Origin: Nitrincola sp048264025 | GTDB taxonomy: Bacteria > Pseudomonadota > Gammaproteobacteria > Pseudomonadales > Balneatricaceae | Length of the DNA: 64,000 bases | Direction: 5' to 3' | Assembly (NCBI RefSeq): GCF_048264025.1 | Contig: NZ_JBLXDN010000004.1 | Coordinates: forward strand, 117,306-181,305 | Shown here: positions 45,395-53,375 of the stretch, in pieces | How the letters are laid out: each line of letters begins with the position of its first letter | Numbering within the stretch: position 1 is the first letter of the stretch | The notes under the pieces: generated by a model | Database searches by the model: none | Told to the model about the DNA's origin: nothing | What the model saw: the letters and a program-made list of their open reading frames with translations, nothing else | Program-made: the position numbers and the translations under genes

Positions 45395-46450
45395 ATGAGC
45401 AATCTTTTCACCCCGCTTCAAGTGGGTGCTTTAACACTAAAAAACCGTATTATCATGGCGCCTTTAACACGCTGCCGCGCTGAAGCTGACCGCGTGCCAG
45501 GGGAGTTAATGCTGGAATACTATCGTCAACGTGTCAGTGCCGGCATGATTCTGACTGAAGCCACCTCCATTACGCCTATGGGCGTGGGTTATCCAAATAC
45601 ACCGGGCATTTGGTCTGAAGCGCAAATCCTAGGCTGGAAACGCATTACTGAAACCGTACATGCTGAGGGCGGTCAGATTGTGCTGCAGCTCTGGCATGTG
45701 GGTCGCGTATCTGATCCTGTGTACCTGGATGGTAAATTACCGGTAGCTCCTAGTGCTATTGCACCGGCTGGGCATGTCAGCCTGATACGTCCTGAAAAAC
45801 CTTTCGTGACACCTCGCGCTCTTGAAACCGCCGAAATATCCGGCGTAATCGATGATTATCGTCAGGCGGCAATCAATGCTAAACAGGCCGGATTTGATGG
45901 CGTGGAAGTGCATGCAGCTAATGGCTACTTGCTCGAGCAGTTCCTGCTGGACGGTGCCAACAAGCGTGATGATGCCTATGGTGGCAGTTTGGAGAACCGC
46001 GCAAAATTACTGTTGCAAGTCACTGATGCTGTTGTAGAAGTATGGGGCGCTGATCGTGTTGGTGTGCACTTGTCTCCACGCGCCAATGCACATGATATGT
46101 CTGACAGCAACCTCAAGGAAACCTTCACTTACGTGGCTAAACAGCTGGGGGAGCGTAACATTGCCTTTATCTGTGCACGTGAATCAGAAGGGGATGATAG
46201 CCTGGGCCCTTGGTTGAAAAGTTGTTTTGGCGGGGTGTATATCGCTAATGAAGGCATGACTAAAGCCAGCGCTGAAAACTTGGTCGCTTCTGGCAAAGCC
46301 GATGCCGTAGCCTTTGGTGTGCCATTTATTGCCAACCCGGATCTTCCAGCACGCTTTGAGCATGAGGCTGAACTGAATACGCCTGATCCATCTACCTTCT
46401 ATGCATCCGGATCAGAGGGTTACACAAGCTATCCTGTTCTGACCAGCTGA
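45395..46450 (+). CDS. Old yellow enzyme family alkene reductase, NemA-like
   Basis: FMN/NAD(P)H-dependent reductase of 351 residues (TIM barrel). Family segments are FTPLQVGALTLKNRIIMAPLTRCRA at the start, GQIVLQLWHVGRVSDP near residue 95, the substrate-anion-binding pair in GVEVHAANGYLLEQFLLDGANKRDDAYGGSLENR near residue 170 (the active His and Asn), and ADAVAFGVPFIANPDL near residue 305. It reduces activated C=C bonds, nitro esters and N-ethylmaleimide. The gene follows a single-Cys ArsR regulator, suggesting an electrophile-inducible pair analogous to nemRA but with a different regulator family. Confidence 0.93.
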   Translation: MSNLFTPLQVGALTLKNRIIMAPLTRCRAEADRVPGELMLEYYRQRVSAGMILTEATSITPMGVGYPNTPGIWSEAQILGWKRITETVHAEGGQIVLQLWHVGRVSDPVYLDGKLPVAPSAIAPAGHVSLIRPEKPFVTPRALETAEISGVIDDYRQAAINAKQAGFDGVEVHAANGYLLEQFLLDGANKRDDAYGGSLENRAKLLLQVTDAVVEVWGADRVGVHLSPRANAHDMSDSNLKETFTYVAKQLGERNIAFICARESEGDDSLGPWLKSCFGGVYIANEGMTKASAENLVASGKADAVAFGVPFIANPDLPARFEHEAELNTPDPSTFYASGSEGYTSYPVLTS

Positions 46451-46487
46451 TTTAGTCTTCGAGCCTACCCAGTCGTTGTGTTATCAA

Positions 46488-47105
46488 CTATTGGGTAGCC
46501 GCCACAACCCGGATCGAAAGACCAATCAACACCACCCCCGTCAGTTGTTCCAGACGCTTCATGTGCCGACGTAACCAGGTTAATAGGTAAGCATGAGAGA
46601 ACAGCATTGCTACAAGTGAATACCAAATGCCATCCACCAGTGTTGCTGTCAGCACCATAATGATCTGATCCTGCAAGGTCTGTTCAACACTAACGAATTG
46701 CGCAAACAATGCAGTAAAAAACACTGCCAGTTTTGGATTAAGTAATGAGATCAGCGCGCCGGATCCGGCCGCTTTCCAATAGCTTTCCCTGGCACCGGTT
46801 TCTGCCACCAGTGTAGGTGATGATGCATAACGCAGCGCATTATAGCCAATCCACGCCAGATACCCGGCTCCCAGCCAGCTAACCAACTGATAAGCCAACT
46901 GATGCTGGCTGACCAGCAGACCCAGCCCCCAGACAGTTGCAATTGCCCAAACACCAACCCCCAACGCATGAGCACAGCCAGCAACAATGCCGTGCCCCCG
47001 TCCATTGCTGACCGTCTGCCGCAAGACTACAGCAAGACTGGGCCCCGGGGACATGGCGCCCAGTACACAGATCAGCAATAACGATAACCAAAGCATAAGT
47101 GACAT
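46488..47105 (-). CDS. LysE/RhtB-family amino-acid exporter
   Basis: Membrane protein of 205 residues with about six helices. It carries the family signature GAMSPGPSLAVVLRQTVSNGRGHGIVAGCAHALG near residues 15-50 and LLNPKLAVFFTALFAQFV near residue 120 (GxNPK-type second motif). It would export amino acids or homoserine lactone-like compounds; the substrate is unknown. It lies convergent to the old yellow enzyme gene and 35 bases downstream of the ClC gene start region on the minus strand, so a shared transcript with the ClC gene is possible. Confidence 0.9.
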   Translation of the reverse strand: MSLMLWLSLLLICVLGAMSPGPSLAVVLRQTVSNGRGHGIVAGCAHALGVGVWAIATVWGLGLLVSQHQLAYQLVSWLGAGYLAWIGYNALRYASSPTLVAETGARESYWKAAGSGALISLLNPKLAVFFTALFAQFVSVEQTLQDQIIMVLTATLVDGIWYSLVAMLFSHAYLLTWLRRHMKRLEQLTGVVLIGLSIRVVAATQ

Positions 47106-47140
47106 AAATTTATTCCTTGCATCACATTAAGGGTATTAAC

Positions 47141-48895
47141 TTAAGGGGTAGCATATTCTTCTTTGCGCATCTCTTCCATTAAGTCCAGGTAGGCACTTAT
47201 CAAGTCCGACTCAAACACGGTGCCCACTATATGCTGCTGCGCATCGATTACCGGCACACCTTCACCGATAAAGTGACGTAGCACATACATGGCAGACCAA
47301 AGTGATGTGTCAGCCTGGAGTGCACAATCTTTAACCTGAACAAAGGACTTGGCTAGTAATTCGGAATCGACGCCGGTAAGTGATGCCAGGTGCACGGTAC
47401 CTTGATAACACTTCTTGGCATCGACGATATAAGCATCGGAAGATCCAAACTGTGCCATAGACCGACAGGCTTCGCCCACGGTGACTTGCTCAGGTAATGA
47501 CAAATAGTGATCACTGGTCAGGTCCTGGATGCTACGTGACATTAACAAAGCCTTGCTGCGGCCGCCGGACAAGTCCAGGCCTCGATCACGCAACTGACGG
47601 TCAAACAATGACCTATCAAACCATTGAGAAGCGAACAGATTTGCTAAGGCGACACTGGCCAGGGCCGCGATAGTTAATTCGTAATTGCCTGTCAGTTCAA
47701 AAACAATCACTACAGTGGTTAGTGGGGCGCCAATAACAGGAGCGGATACCGCAATCATGCCACAAATGGCATAGACGGCAAGGCTCGACAGCATAAGAGT
47801 ATCGCCCAAAACCATACCCAACAAGGTCGCAAAAAGTGCACCAAATAAACTGCCAATGAGCAAAGCCGGGCTAAACACGCCGCCAGCAAACCCAAAACCC
47901 AGGCACAAGGCGGTAGCGATCAGCTTTAACACCAATAGGGTCAGCAGATCAACCGCACCAAAAGACCCTTCAACAAAGATCAGTCGCAAGGTTTCGCCAC
48001 CGACACCTAGAATTTCGGGAACCCATAGCGCCATCAATCCAAGCAAAGCCCCAGCGAAGGCGGGCTTAAATACACTGGGCAAGGACAGGTGTTGCGCGAC
48101 ACGACTGGCCAGGAGTATCGCTTGCATATAACCCACGGCGAGTAATGCACTGGCAACACCCAGCAACAGAAACAGCCCATATTCCCAGTGATGCAGCACG
48201 CTAGCGGCTTCAATATAAAACAGGGGAGGTTGTGGCAACATAACATTAGTTGCCAAATACCCGACAACAGACGCAACAGCAACGGGAGCAAAAGCACGCA
48301 AGGCATAGTGACGCAGAATCACCTCATGGGCGAATAAAATGCCAGCAATTGGTGCATTAAAAACTGTAGAAATTGCGACAGCCACACCACAAGCAATAGC
48401 TATATTATCCAGCGTAACATCGGCTCGAAAGAGCCGAGCCCAAACTGATCCCAAAGACCCGCCCATATGCACCAACGGGCCGTACTGACCCACTGAAGCA
48501 CCACTGCCCAGTGATACCAGTGCTGCAAGGCCGGACAGGGTGGCTGGCCGAGCAGGCAAGCGACCACGCCGGGTTTGCACCGCTGCAATGATATCCGCGG
48601 GTGTGTGTGAGCGATGCTCTTTAAGTGACTGCTGTATAATTCCCACCAGTAGACCACCCAGCGTGGGCACCGCAATGGTCGCTGCAACAATAATAGACAG
48701 GCTGTACTCTTCCTTTACTTGTCCCAGGAGAGCAACCAGCAGCGTATCATTTAACCACTGCACACCCGCTACAAAAGCAATCGCCAGAATCGCTCCGGTA
48801 ACACCAATCACCAAGCCCAGACCAGCCATTTTGATAACCAGTGAGACCTGTTTCAATGCATACTGATTCGTTGTTTTGATTAAACCACCGGCCAT
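47141..48895 (-). CDS. ClC-family chloride channel/transporter with C-terminal CBS pair
   Basis: Membrane protein of 584 residues: about 18 hydrophobic segments in residues 15-430, then a cytoplasmic region with two CBS motifs (YLSLPEQVTVGEACRSM and SLWSAMYVLRHFIGEGVPVIDA). The selectivity motif GGVFSPALLIGSLFGA is normal. The other motif, usually G-R/K-E-G-P with the gating glutamate, reads GSGASVGQYGPLVH near residue 135: Tyr stands where Glu is expected. In ClC transporters this Glu carries the proton and gates the pore, so proton coupling may be lost or replaced and the protein may be a channel. The CBS pair may bind nucleotide. Confidence 0.9.
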   Translation of the reverse strand: MAGGLIKTTNQYALKQVSLVIKMAGLGLVIGVTGAILAIAFVAGVQWLNDTLLVALLGQVKEEYSLSIIVAATIAVPTLGGLLVGIIQQSLKEHRSHTPADIIAAVQTRRGRLPARPATLSGLAALVSLGSGASVGQYGPLVHMGGSLGSVWARLFRADVTLDNIAIACGVAVAISTVFNAPIAGILFAHEVILRHYALRAFAPVAVASVVGYLATNVMLPQPPLFYIEAASVLHHWEYGLFLLLGVASALLAVGYMQAILLASRVAQHLSLPSVFKPAFAGALLGLMALWVPEILGVGGETLRLIFVEGSFGAVDLLTLLVLKLIATALCLGFGFAGGVFSPALLIGSLFGALFATLLGMVLGDTLMLSSLAVYAICGMIAVSAPVIGAPLTTVVIVFELTGNYELTIAALASVALANLFASQWFDRSLFDRQLRDRGLDLSGGRSKALLMSRSIQDLTSDHYLSLPEQVTVGEACRSMAQFGSSDAYIVDAKKCYQGTVHLASLTGVDSELLAKSFVQVKDCALQADTSLWSAMYVLRHFIGEGVPVIDAQQHIVGTVFESDLISAYLDLMEEMRKEEYATP

Positions 48896-49128
48896 GATGT
48901 GCTATTCCGCCGCACTCTATAAAAGCTGGCAGTGTAAACGCTGGTGGTTGAGCAGGTCCAGCAGTAGGTCCGACTACCAGCCGTCCAAATCGCGTGCCGA
49001 CCATATTGACCAGCATCATGAAAAATAAACCTACGGGCTCTCTCCGTGCGATAACATACAGACGCTACCGGTTCATCAGACTAGCTTGAGCTTCATCTGT
49101 CTCAACGTTAATCCTTAGGAGAAACAAC

Positions 49129-49203
49129 ATGACGAAAGTTCTCGTTCTTTACTACAGCATGTATGTGAATCGTACCGGGTTTTGTGGAGGCAGTTTGCTT
49201 TAA
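49129..49203 (+). pseudogene. wrbA: wrbA remnant (first 12 codons), cut by an IS3-family element
   Basis: An ATG at 49129, with AGGAG eight bases upstream, opens MTKVLVLYYSMY, the start of WrbA (NAD(P)H:quinone oxidoreductase; the flavodoxin-like phosphate-binding loop). The reading frame then enters the IS end at 49166 and stops at 49201-49203 after 12 foreign codons. The rest of wrbA is not present on the other side of the IS, so the gene is lost rather than merely interrupted. The upstream stretch 48896-49128 contains its leader and no further gene. Confidence 0.85.
49166..49191. repeat. Right terminal inverted repeat of the IS3-family element
   Basis: Starts TGAATCGTACCGGG and ends GTGGAGGC. 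It pairs with 50452-50477 with four mismatches. It lies downstream of orfB, so it is the right end in IS3 convention, and it begins directly after codon 12 of wrbA. Confidence 0.9.
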
Positions 49204-49204
49204 G

Positions 49205-50107
49205 TCAGGCCGCTATAGCCTGACCAGTTTGGTGCTGATAGTAGTTTGCCTCAGCTTCCGCTGGAGGTATATACCCAATCGAACCCAGTAGCCGCTGATG
49301 GTTATACCAATGCACCCATTTCAGAGTGGCCATCTCAACGGCTTCACGGCTCTTCCATGATTGGCGGTGGATCACCTCAGCCTTGTACAAGCCATTGAGG
49401 GTCTCAGCCAATGCATTGTCGTAGCTGTCTCCTTTACTGCCCACAGAAGGCTCTATATTGGCCTCGGCTAGGCGCTCAGTGTATCGGATGGAAACATACT
49501 GGCTACCTCGGTCACTGTGATGGATCAGCCCTCCGGCCCGATGTGGTTGACGTTCATGCAAGGCCTGCTCCAGTGCATCCAGAACGAAATCAGTCTGCAT
49601 ACGGTTGCTGACCCGCCAGCCCACAATGCGACGTGCAAAGACATCGATCACAAAAGCCACATAGAGCCAACCCTGCCAGGTCGAGACATACGTGAAGTCC
49701 GATACCCACAACTGGTTGGGCTGATCAGCATGGAAATAGCGCTGAACCCTGTCTTGTGGGTAGGCGGCTTTATCATCCGGTACCGTGGTGCGGACAGCTT
49801 GGCCTCGACGCACACCCTGTAAGCCAAGACGCTGCATCAGGCGCCTCACGGTGCATCGAGCCACCTCAACCTGCTCCCGTAGAAGCTGCTTCCAGACCTT
49901 GACTACACCGTAACATTGCATGTTGTCATCCCAGACACGCTGGATTTCAACACAGAGCTGGTCATCCCGTTTACTGCGGTCAGGGCGCAACTCAGGATCA
50001 CGAGCTCTGGCGACCTGCTTGTAGTAACCCGACGGAGCAATCTGCAGGATTCGACAGATCGGCTCGACTCCGTATTGGTCACGATACTCATCAACAAAAG
50101 CAATCAA
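49205..50107 (-). CDS. IS3-family transposase OrfB (DDE integrase domain)
   Basis: Protein of 300 residues. An HTH_21-like region is followed by the rve integrase core with the DDE triad: Asp in WVSDFTYVSTW near residue 143, Asp in HHSDRGSQYVS near residue 205, Glu in DNALAETLNGLYKAE near residue 240. The K/R-bearing segment after the Glu is present. The triad is intact, so the enzyme should be active. Its first codon, TTG at 50107, overlaps the orfA stop as TTGA, in the -1 frame relative to orfA, so it is expressed by frameshifting to an OrfAB fusion or by coupling. A classical A6G slippery run is not seen at the junction. Confidence 0.93.
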   Translation of the reverse strand: MIAFVDEYRDQYGVEPICRILQIAPSGYYKQVARARDPELRPDRSKRDDQLCVEIQRVWDDNMQCYGVVKVWKQLLREQVEVARCTVRRLMQRLGLQGVRRGQAVRTTVPDDKAAYPQDRVQRYFHADQPNQLWVSDFTYVSTWQGWLYVAFVIDVFARRIVGWRVSNRMQTDFVLDALEQALHERQPHRAGGLIHHSDRGSQYVSIRYTERLAEANIEPSVGSKGDSYDNALAETLNGLYKAEVIHRQSWKSREAVEMATLKWVHWYNHQRLLGSIGYIPPAEAEANYYQHQTGQAIAA

Positions 50108-50427
50108 TGTTTGGTACGGCGGTCGAGCTCCGCCTTGGCAAAATAAGCACTAGCTAGTCGAAGAATTTCATTGGCTTTGCGCAGCTCTCGATTCTCACGC
50201 TCAAGCGCTTTCATGCGTTCACGCTCATCAGTGGTTTGACCAGAGCGCTGACCTGTATCCGTCTGATGGCGGCGTAACCAGCCGTGGAGGGTCTGAGGTA
50301 CACAGCCAATCTTAGGTGCAATGGACTCAATAGCGGCCCACTCAGATGGATAATCATTCAGGTGTTCTTGAACCATACGCACGGCACGCTCACGAACTTC
50401 GGGGGAGTATCTGTTAGAGTTTTTCAT
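50104..50427 (-). CDS. IS3-family transposase OrfA (HTH and leucine zipper)
   Basis: Protein of 107 residues. Residues 5-55 form a helix-turn-helix of the Tnp_1 type (NRYSPEVRERAVRMVQEH, then IAPKIGCVPQTLHGWLRRHQ). Residues 68-95 form a leucine-zipper-like coiled coil (ERMKALERENRELRKANEILRLASAYFA) used for OrfA/OrfAB oligomers. It binds the IS ends. Begins at ATG 50427, 25 bases inside the left terminal repeat. Confidence 0.93.
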   Translation of the reverse strand: MKNSNRYSPEVRERAVRMVQEHLNDYPSEWAAIESIAPKIGCVPQTLHGWLRRHQTDTGQRSGQTTDERERMKALERENRELRKANEILRLASAYFAKAELDRRTKH

Positions 50428-50451
50428 AGCCTTATTCTCTCAAAGAAATAG

Positions 50452-50477
50452 GCCTCCACGAAAGCCGGTGTGATTCA
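50452..50477. repeat. Left terminal inverted repeat of the IS3-family element
   Basis: Reads, on the minus strand, TGAATCACACCGGC... ending GTGGAGGC. It lies upstream of orfA. Directly outside it at 50478 is the beginning of a different truncated gene. Confidence 0.9.
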
Positions 50478-50512
50478 GTCTTGCGTTCGGCGAGTTCTTT
50501 TAATGGAGCCAT
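50478..50512 (-). pseudogene. 5' remnant of an unidentified gene, cut by the IS
   Basis: From an ATG at 50512 on the minus strand, 11 codons read MAPLKELAERK before the IS end at 50477. An AGG about nine bases upstream of the ATG could serve as ribosome site. The peptide is too short for a confident family call; it is clearly not the remainder of wrbA, since it is a start and lies on the opposite strand. Its promoter would overlap the hipA upstream region. It is listed because it explains the right flank of the IS; it could also be a chance frame. Confidence 0.4.
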
Positions 50513-50582
50513 AGCACTACCTGGCTTTCTCTTGGGGTGCTCTTTCTAAAGTCAGTGCCAGCCCAAGTAGTGAAAAATGTGA

Positions 50583-50646
50583 TTTGAGCAAAATATTTCA
50601 CAATATGCATGGCTTCTGCTATATTTTGAGCAAATATATACTCAAA
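50583..50646 (+). promoter_or_regulatory. Operator region of the hipA-hipB pair
   Basis: The half-site TTTGAG occurs at 50583-50588 and 50625-50630, both followed by CAAA and an AT run (a 13-14-base direct repeat), and the second is faced by CTCAAA at 50641-50646, forming TTTGAG-N10-CTCAAA. The inverted repeat ends 12 bases before the hipA ATG. HipB-type antitoxins bind inverted repeats of this kind and repress their own operon; binding here is inferred. Confidence 0.65.
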
Positions 50647-50657
50647 CAGGGTGGCTG

Positions 50658-52004
50658 ATGGAGCTTTACATAGAAATTTACCATTCTGGTCAATGGCATC
50701 AGGCGGCAGTATTAGAGCTGTTACAGGCCAATAAAGGTCGCCAAGGCGCAGTAAGGTTAATTTATGATCAAGTGTATGCCCTTAACTGGATGTATAGGGA
50801 TGATGAGTATGCTTGCAGCCTGAACCTGCCAGTTGAGTTGATGCTACACCATACGGCTGATCGGTGGTTCGGGTTTATGGACGATATCGTTCCGGCTGGG
50901 GCCAGTCGTCGGCATTGGATAACGCGTTTGGGAATAAGCCATTTATCTAGGGGTGAGCAGGATAGTTTGTTGCTGGAAAAGGGCGCCATCGCACCTGTCG
51001 GCAATATGCGTATTCGTAATGCATTACCCTCACGTGAAGCTTATGATTTGCTTGAAAATAGGCGATTTGACATTGATGATGTTGTCGAGCGCCAGGTCGA
51101 TTTTCTCGATTATGCCCAGGAAATGGGGGCGGCAAGTGGCGGTGCAACTGGGGCCGGGGGAGAGGCACCCAAGTTAATCTTGCGCTGCACTAAGGATGAC
51201 AGAATCTGGATAGATACTTGGCAAGATGATCCAGGTCAGCCGGATAATTTCTATTTGGTGAAGTTTCCCAGAGGGAAGATGTCCTTGATCGATTGCGACA
51301 TACTTCGTGCGGAGTTTCATTTTTATCATGAACTGGCATTACTGGGAGTGGATTCTATCTCAGTCGAGGGGATGCGTCTGATTGAGGGTACTCGCTATCC
51401 GTCACTTTGGTTGCCCCGCTTTGATGTGATGTTTGAGAATAAGCAAATACATCGGTTTGGACTGGAATCAGTCTATTCAATACTCAATAAAGAGGCCGGC
51501 AGCTTCTTAAATCATTTTGATGTTCTGCAGCAGTTGGTTTCAAAGCTTGTTGACCAATACCGTGTTGTAGAACGAGGAGAGCCCTTTGATCAGCAGCGTT
51601 TTGTCAGTCAGTGGTTACAACGTGATCTGCTAAATGTGATATTTGCAAACTCCGATAATCATGGCAGAAATAGCGCTTTTTTAAAGACTCCAGATGGCAT
51701 CAACTTGGCACCTGTTTATGATTTTGCGCCCATGAAAGCTGATCCTGAAGGAATTATAAGGACAATGAAATGGGGGGCGCCTTATGAGCAGGGTGGGGAG
51801 TTCAACTGGCTCGGCATTACTGCAGAGTTGGAGTCGATAGCAGACCCTGAACGTCTTATGGATGACCTTCGTAGCCTGGCTGCACAGCTTATTGGATTAC
51901 GACAGCGTCTGGAGAAACGTGGGGTCTCAGAACAATTACTGACTATTCCAGCTATGGGCATGGCAAGTATTGAGTCGCGACTTAAGCGATGGAGGTTAAT
52001 TTGA
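50658..52004 (+). CDS. hipA: HipA-family Ser/Thr kinase toxin
   Basis: Protein of 448 residues (E. coli HipA 440). The N-terminal subdomain holds the DRWFGFMDDIVPAGASRRHWITRLG and EKGAIAPVGNMRI segments of the HipA_N fold. The Gly-rich loop is GAASGGATGAGGEAPKLIL near residue 160 with candidate Ser/Thr autophosphorylation residues. The catalytic Asp/Asn are in IFANSDNHGRNSAFL near residue 335, and the Mg-binding Asp in LAPVYDFAPM near residue 358. All kinase motifs appear intact. HipA of E. coli phosphorylates glutamyl-tRNA synthetase and causes persistence; other HipA relatives hit other synthetases. Here the HipB partner is encoded downstream, the reverse of E. coli hipBA. Next to an IS and a deletion scar, so probably acquired. 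Confidence 0.9.
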   Translation: MELYIEIYHSGQWHQAAVLELLQANKGRQGAVRLIYDQVYALNWMYRDDEYACSLNLPVELMLHHTADRWFGFMDDIVPAGASRRHWITRLGISHLSRGEQDSLLLEKGAIAPVGNMRIRNALPSREAYDLLENRRFDIDDVVERQVDFLDYAQEMGAASGGATGAGGEAPKLILRCTKDDRIWIDTWQDDPGQPDNFYLVKFPRGKMSLIDCDILRAEFHFYHELALLGVDSISVEGMRLIEGTRYPSLWLPRFDVMFENKQIHRFGLESVYSILNKEAGSFLNHFDVLQQLVSKLVDQYRVVERGEPFDQQRFVSQWLQRDLLNVIFANSDNHGRNSAFLKTPDGINLAPVYDFAPMKADPEGIIRTMKWGAPYEQGGEFNWLGITAELESIADPERLMDDLRSLAAQLIGLRQRLEKRGVSEQLLTIPAMGMASIESRLKRWRLI

Positions 52005-52312
52005 AAAACCTGTCTGGCGATGAGCGAGAAGCGCTTTTGCTGGCGTTGGTACAAGCCTTGTACAAGGATGAAATAACAGAAGGCATGTTATTGCAGCGGT
52101 TACGCAAGCAAGTGCTTGGGCTGACCCAGGAACAGTATGCGACTCTGGTAGGTATCAGTCGTCGTACATTATCGGATATTGAGCGTGATAAGGCACAGTT
52201 AACCTTAACGGTTATGAACCGAGTTTTTAAACCCCTGGGGCTAAAGGTCGGATTGCTGCCAAGATCCAGGGGGTTGTTGCAAAAGCTGGTGGGTGATGCC
52301 GATGCTTTATGA
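52001..52312 (+). CDS. hipB: HipB-like XRE-family antitoxin
   Basis: Protein of 103 residues with a Cro/CI-type helix-turn-helix near residues 40-75 (QEQYATLVGISRRTLSDIERDKAQLTLTVMNRVFKPLGLKVGLLPR). The N-terminal 35 residues are an extra helical region (GDEREALLLALVQALYKDEITEGMLLQRLRKQVLGL) not found in E. coli HipB. The TTG at 52001 overlaps the hipA stop as TTGA and has GGAGG five bases upstream; an in-frame ATG at 51989 is the alternative. It should neutralise the kinase and repress the operon. Its end overlaps the convergent EamA gene by six bases. Confidence 0.85.
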   Translation: MKNLSGDEREALLLALVQALYKDEITEGMLLQRLRKQVLGLTQEQYATLVGISRRTLSDIERDKAQLTLTVMNRVFKPLGLKVGLLPRSRGLLQKLVGDADAL

Positions 52313-53224
52313 GGGTTTTTCCAGATCCCTGGGATCAGGCACGCCTCGTCGGGATTTCAGGTTCATGCGGTAGAGATCCAGCAGGGCGCTGGAGGTGAGT
52401 ACCAGCAGAATCAGGCCGCCACCGAGGAAGGCCATGGTCGTTGGTAATTCACCGACCCACCACCAGACCAGCAGGGTGCCGAGCAGGGTTTCCAGGATCA
52501 GCATCAGGCTGACTTCGGCGCCGGTAATGTAGCGAGGGCCGCTTTGAATCAAATAGTAAGCCGCGGGTAGAAAGATCAGCCCGAGCAGTAGAATGCGTTT
52601 CATGTCGTCCCAGGGGGGCATGGCCACGCCACCCATCAGAATGGCCGGAACTAACATAGCAATGCCAGCAAAAGGCAGGAGTACGGTGGTATCTATCCCC
52701 TTTTGTGCACTGGCGACCGTGGTGTTGATCGCCATGGATATGGGCAGGATGGCGGCGATCAGCAGGCCCATGGGGTTACCGGCTTCCATTTCACCCGACA
52801 GCATCATGATGGCACCGGCAATACATAGGAGGATAACGATCCAGGTTTGCAGCCGCAGTTTCTGATGGAAGAAGAATAATCCCAGCAGTCCGGCAATCAG
52901 TGGCGCCATGTTCTGGATGACCAGTACGTTTCCGGCGGCAGTGAGCCGGTTGGCGCCGACAAATACCCAGGAACTGGTCGCTATGGCCAAGGGGCAGATC
53001 CACAGTGCACTGCCACAGCGTTTAATCGCGGCGGGTAACTGGGTTTTATAGCGCCAGAAGGCCAGCAGGGTCAGTACACAGATCATTAGCAACGCACGCC
53101 AGAACACGAACACAGGTATGTCTACCTGGGTGTCTTTAACAATCAAGGCATCCGGGGACAGCATGATAACCCCGGCACCGGTGATCAGGTAGCCTTTGAG
53201 TCGTATAGGTAAGCGGTCGAACAT
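52307..53224 (-). CDS. EamA/DMT-family membrane transporter
   Basis: Membrane protein of 305 residues with about ten helices in two EamA repeats (residues 10-150 and 160-290). Characteristic segments are VFWRALLMICVLTLLAFWR in helix 2, NMAPLIAGLLGLFFFHQKLRLQTW and ITGAEVSLMLILETLLGTLLVWWWVGELPT near the end. Substrate unknown. Start at 53224 has GGGATT about nine bases upstream; the ATG at 53239 is also possible. It is separated from the FCD regulator by REP-like palindromes and is probably transcribed independently. Confidence 0.88.
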   Translation of the reverse strand: MFDRLPIRLKGYLITGAGVIMLSPDALIVKDTQVDIPVFVFWRALLMICVLTLLAFWRYKTQLPAAIKRCGSALWICPLAIATSSWVFVGANRLTAAGNVLVIQNMAPLIAGLLGLFFFHQKLRLQTWIVILLCIAGAIMMLSGEMEAGNPMGLLIAAILPISMAINTTVASAQKGIDTTVLLPFAGIAMLVPAILMGGVAMPPWDDMKRILLLGLIFLPAAYYLIQSGPRYITGAEVSLMLILETLLGTLLVWWWVGELPTTMAFLGGGLILLVLTSSALLDLYRMNLKSRRGVPDPRDLEKPS

Positions 53225-53247
53225 GGTGATGAATCCCATTGTTATTT

Positions 53248-53375
53248 TTGTAGGGGCCCGGTTGTGGGAGCTCGATCTGTGGGAGCTCCTACAGGGTGTT
53301 ATTATTGTAGGAGCCCGGTCCCCGGGCGATTCATGTTCGCTCGCGGAGCGAGCTCCTACAAGTGAGCTCCTACAG
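53248..53375. repeat. Cluster of REP-like palindromes (one full, two partial)
   Basis: A complete unit spans 53306-53360: outer arms TGTAGGAGC and GCTCCTACA enclose two stems (GCCCGG-TCC-CCGGGC and CGCTC-GCG-GAGCG). Partial copies lie at about 53248-53295 (with GGGAGCTC repeats) and 53361-53375. The same family recurs at 63826-63884. The partial copy on the right supplies the stop codon of the FCD regulator. They resemble pseudomonad REP elements. No RAYT transposase gene is in this window. Confidence 0.88.

Larger units (their letters stand above)
49166..50477 (-). mobile_element. IS3-family insertion sequence, complete
   Basis: A 1312-bp element bounded by 26-bp imperfect inverted repeats beginning TGAATC and ending GTGGAGGC (49166-49191 and the complement of 50452-50477; four mismatches). 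It encodes OrfA and OrfB in the overlapping arrangement of the family. The terminal TG...CA is typical of IS3. No direct target duplication is visible: the bases outside are ATG on the left and GTC on the right. The flanking genes are different truncated genes, so the copy marks a deletion or rearrangement. Confidence 0.92.

Noticed and set aside
49166..50477. Target-site duplication of the IS
   Set aside because: Flanks are ATG on the left and GTC on the right; no 3-4 bp match even when the ends are shifted by one base.
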